From NCBI GenBank assembly GCA_021904315.1, contig CM038919.1:5146001-5210000 (forward strand): 64,000 nucleotides of DNA, written 5' to 3'. The notes under the pieces are model-generated. The model was not told where the DNA came from and did no database searches. It saw only the letters and a list, made by a program, of their open reading frames with translations. How positions within the stretch are numbered: position 1 is the first letter of the stretch; each line of letters begins with the position of its first letter. The stretch comes from Sphagnum magellanicum. Taxonomy: Eukaryota; Streptophyta; Sphagnopsida; Sphagnales; Sphagnaceae. Shown here in pieces: positions 61,301-64,000 of this stretch. Made by a program: the position numbers and the translations under genes.

Positions 61301-64000
61301 AATGTATTCCCTTGTGAGTTACACTTGTACTATTCTTATGAATCCAACTCTTTCCACAGACCTTTTCAAACTATTAACTCTGACAGAACCCAGGTGATGC
61401 AGAATCCAATCCTGTTTGCAACTTGCAGACATGATTCATGCAAAAAATCTTAATCATAATCTTGCTCCTCACAATGACATGTCTCCAAATACATCACTCT
61501 GGTCGGATTCTGGAACAAGTGCAACAAACAATCTGTATGTGCATAGAGATTGTGCATCCCTGAAGAATGTATTTGTGCAGCTGATAGACTGTCATGATGT
61601 GCACTACACTAGTGTGTGTGTCTAGCAATTTGACTTGAACTTTGAACTGTGTAGATTCATCCTGGATTTGGTAGAGTTTGATGCAGCTAGCAGAAAAGGA
61701 AAAAATCCAAGAAAGTTACATGCTCTTGTTGCTTTGGAAAAAACAAGCAAGCAACTTCCATCAGTGGAGATTCAGGGCTTGAAAGGGCCTGTGAACCTTT
61801 TGGTGCAAGGCTTCATAGTTGTACATTGTCACTTCAAACACGCACATACAGTGGCTTTTATCAGGTCCACCATCAATCACCAATAATTCATAGAAAAATA
61901 AACAGATGATGTATACAAGGATTTCCCAGACACTTCATAGCACTAAGATCCTGTTGTCCAATACAACAGTGGGATCTTTACTGTGAATTGAAATTGAGAG
62001 AATGTTTACATGGAAATACTTGCAAACTTCTAATCCCTATTTGTACACAATCCAATAACATGCAACCTATCATAAGATCCATTATTTATCCATTATCTTC
62101 ACAACACAAGGAATGACAGTGTAACAAATCCTTTGGATCCTTGCAGTGTTTACAAAGAGCACAAACTTCCCTGTTGCGAAACCTACAAACAAGTCAAAGC
62201 CATGGATCCAATTTCATTTCATAACTCAAACTAAGGTCTGTTTGTTGCAGTACTTCACCTCTGGAAGAAGACAAACATCATGCAAACTTTATTTCTGGTG
62301 GATGGTATCACTACATTACCAGAAGTCAGAAAAGACTTTTTGTGGACATCCATATGTTCTACCACCTTCCTCTTCATGAAGTAGAAGCCCCACCTGCATC
62401 CATAAATAAATTTTGAAAGCTTTAGGGGATTGTCAAACGATAGAAAATCCAAAATGAATTTGTCAAATGCCCAATGTATATTTCAAGATGGAACCAAAAC
62501 AGAGTCAAGAAAGAGAGTGTATGGCCATAATTTGTCTACATTGAGGTGGATCCAGATATTATGCTTGTTCTCTCAATTGAAGTGTAGTTTGCAACACCTC
62601 AAATTGCTGAAGCTGCAATATTCTTCAATGTTGGCCAACACTAAAATTTTCAATCGGTTCACCTCACAATGAAGCCTCCAGCTCAATGTTGTGCATATGT
62701 CATCACTCAACAATTTTGTGAGTCAATTTGCTGTGAAATGCTAAGGAATCAGGCAGATCTCAACTGTGCTGTTGTACTTAGGTCTGTCAAAATACATCTT
62801 GATGACTGATGGTGGGCAGACTTAACATTCTCAAGTTCATTGACAGAGCTTTTGGTTGCATTTTCAATGTACATACATGCATATTCTAGCTCAAGTCAGG
62901 GGTCAAATATGGGAAGAACATCAGATGAAGCCATAATAATGAATGACATTTACATTTAATCAATAAATGTTCAGGTACTCCAATGTGGAAGGCAAGCTAG
63001 TAATCAACCTGCTCTGTGCTTTCATCAACCATTTTTGGTTTGGCATGGGCTAGTTCAACCTCCCCACAAATTAGTTGTCTTTTCCTTGCAGCATGTCTAA
63101 CACACACAAATTGTGTGCATGTGTAAACATCACTCATTCAAAATAGTCTTTGATGGTCTTTCCTACCTTTGAAACCAGATGTCTTGTGGCAACAAGGCAT
63201 GGATGATAGAACGCCTCATACATGTAGACAACTGTAAAGACACCTGATTTGGTTCCTCTCCATGGAGACAACCTGTGACACAATTGTGTGTTGATGGGTT
63301 CTGCACACGATGCTGCAGTATCTACAAAATTCTTCTCTGATGTATGAAGAAGGCTAGGTGGTAGACAGGTATAACTACACACATGCAAATCTTTGCAAAG
63401 TCCAAGCAAGATTATGGTAAAAACCCAAGTAAATTGATGAGTAGGAGAAAATTATGACAAGCTTCTGTATTGTAAAAAGTGCATGGAAAATCTGTGATCT
63501 TGAAGAGGAAAAGAAGCAGCTGGATAAGAAGGATTATACCTAGTTGCAGACTGTATCACTGTATTAAGCCTTGTACCATTGGCATATAATTACTTGTTGC
63601 ACACATTCTGTCTGCTATGTAGTGTATCCCAACAGATCAGTTTCTATGCTGTTGCTAATTTGCAGGCTGTAGTACACAATTTTAAATCAAGGTAACATTT
63701 GTTTTGAACTCCCTAGATTGTGTTGATGGTTCCATTTGCTATTATTTTGAGTGAAACCTCTGTGCCATGCCTTAATATCCTCAATTCTCGCAGAAGAAAT
63801 TTGAGTGTTGTTGATTCAGAACCTGACCGTCAGAATGCAACACTGAATGTGGATCACATCAGGTTTTTGTTGCACACAATAAGAATGCACTCTTAGTGAT
63901 GCATGGATAGCACACACAAAATTACAACAGGACGAAATTGAAGTGATAGACAGGTTCTCAAACTTTGGGAGTTTGATCCTTTTCATGGATCCTATGATAA
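61301..64000. other. Probably 5' part of the copy B gene, no domain recognised
   Basis: Composition remains like that of copy B rather than the AT-rich middle of the window. A coding-like minus-strand block at 63409-63134 (HTSEKNFVDTAASCAEPINT, GTKSGVFTVVYMYEAFYHPC) could be an upstream exon, but no family was recognised. No start codon or promoter could be set. The gene may begin beyond the window. Confidence 0.35.

Overview
The window looks like nuclear DNA of a land plant, or at least a streptophyte. Four things point that way. There is an intronless plant-type sterol C24-methyltransferase (SMT2 class). Split armadillo-repeat exons carry GT/AG borders. There are plant-type CACTA (En/Spm) transposase relics of the Tnp2, DUF4218 and DUF4216 kind. 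A decayed block of plastid rRNA-operon DNA retains pieces of the 16S, trnI and trnA genes and their group II introns. Most of the DNA is AT-rich, gene-poor and full of decayed repeats, as in large plant genomes. I cannot name the species. A non-flowering plant is possible because of the large GTPase/VWA gene, but this is weak inference.

Layout. 1-2.2 kb: the 3' part of an armadillo-repeat gene (+). 4.28-5.36 kb: SMT2 (-), the only clearly intact complete gene, with a GC-rich 5' flank up to about 5.83 kb. 5.8-50 kb: repeat territory. It holds a poly-G tract, a 51-bp tandem repeat that keeps a 17-residue reading frame, minisatellites at 9.1 and 33.4 kb, an unrecognised decayed gene on the minus strand (12.8-14.7 kb), an 84-bp tandem array (16.9-17.6 kb), an ACCT-rich satellite (19.2-20.1 kb), a second decayed minus-strand gene that may be a Ptta/En-Spm accessory protein (21.7-25.5 kb), a dead CACTA element (28.2-32.4 kb), several tRNA-like (SINE-like) heads and further tandem repeats.

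50-61.3 kb: two partial copies, both read on the minus strand, of a large multidomain gene. It has a very-large-GTPase-like G domain, a middle region, a Cys/His-rich region and a C-terminal von Willebrand A domain. Copy B (55.9-61.3 kb) keeps all parts but has stops, frame changes and a damaged P-loop. Copy A (50.4-55.3 kb) lacks the G and VWA parts and is split by a 2-kb plastid insertion (51.96-53.94 kb). The uninterrupted copy B shows where the plastid DNA entered.

The genes do not form a pathway together. SMT2 acts in sterol synthesis, and the armadillo and GTPase/VWA genes have no visible link to it. The main interest is genome evolution: plastid DNA transfer into a duplicated gene, decay at CpG sites, and several tandem repeats I cannot assign to a known element.
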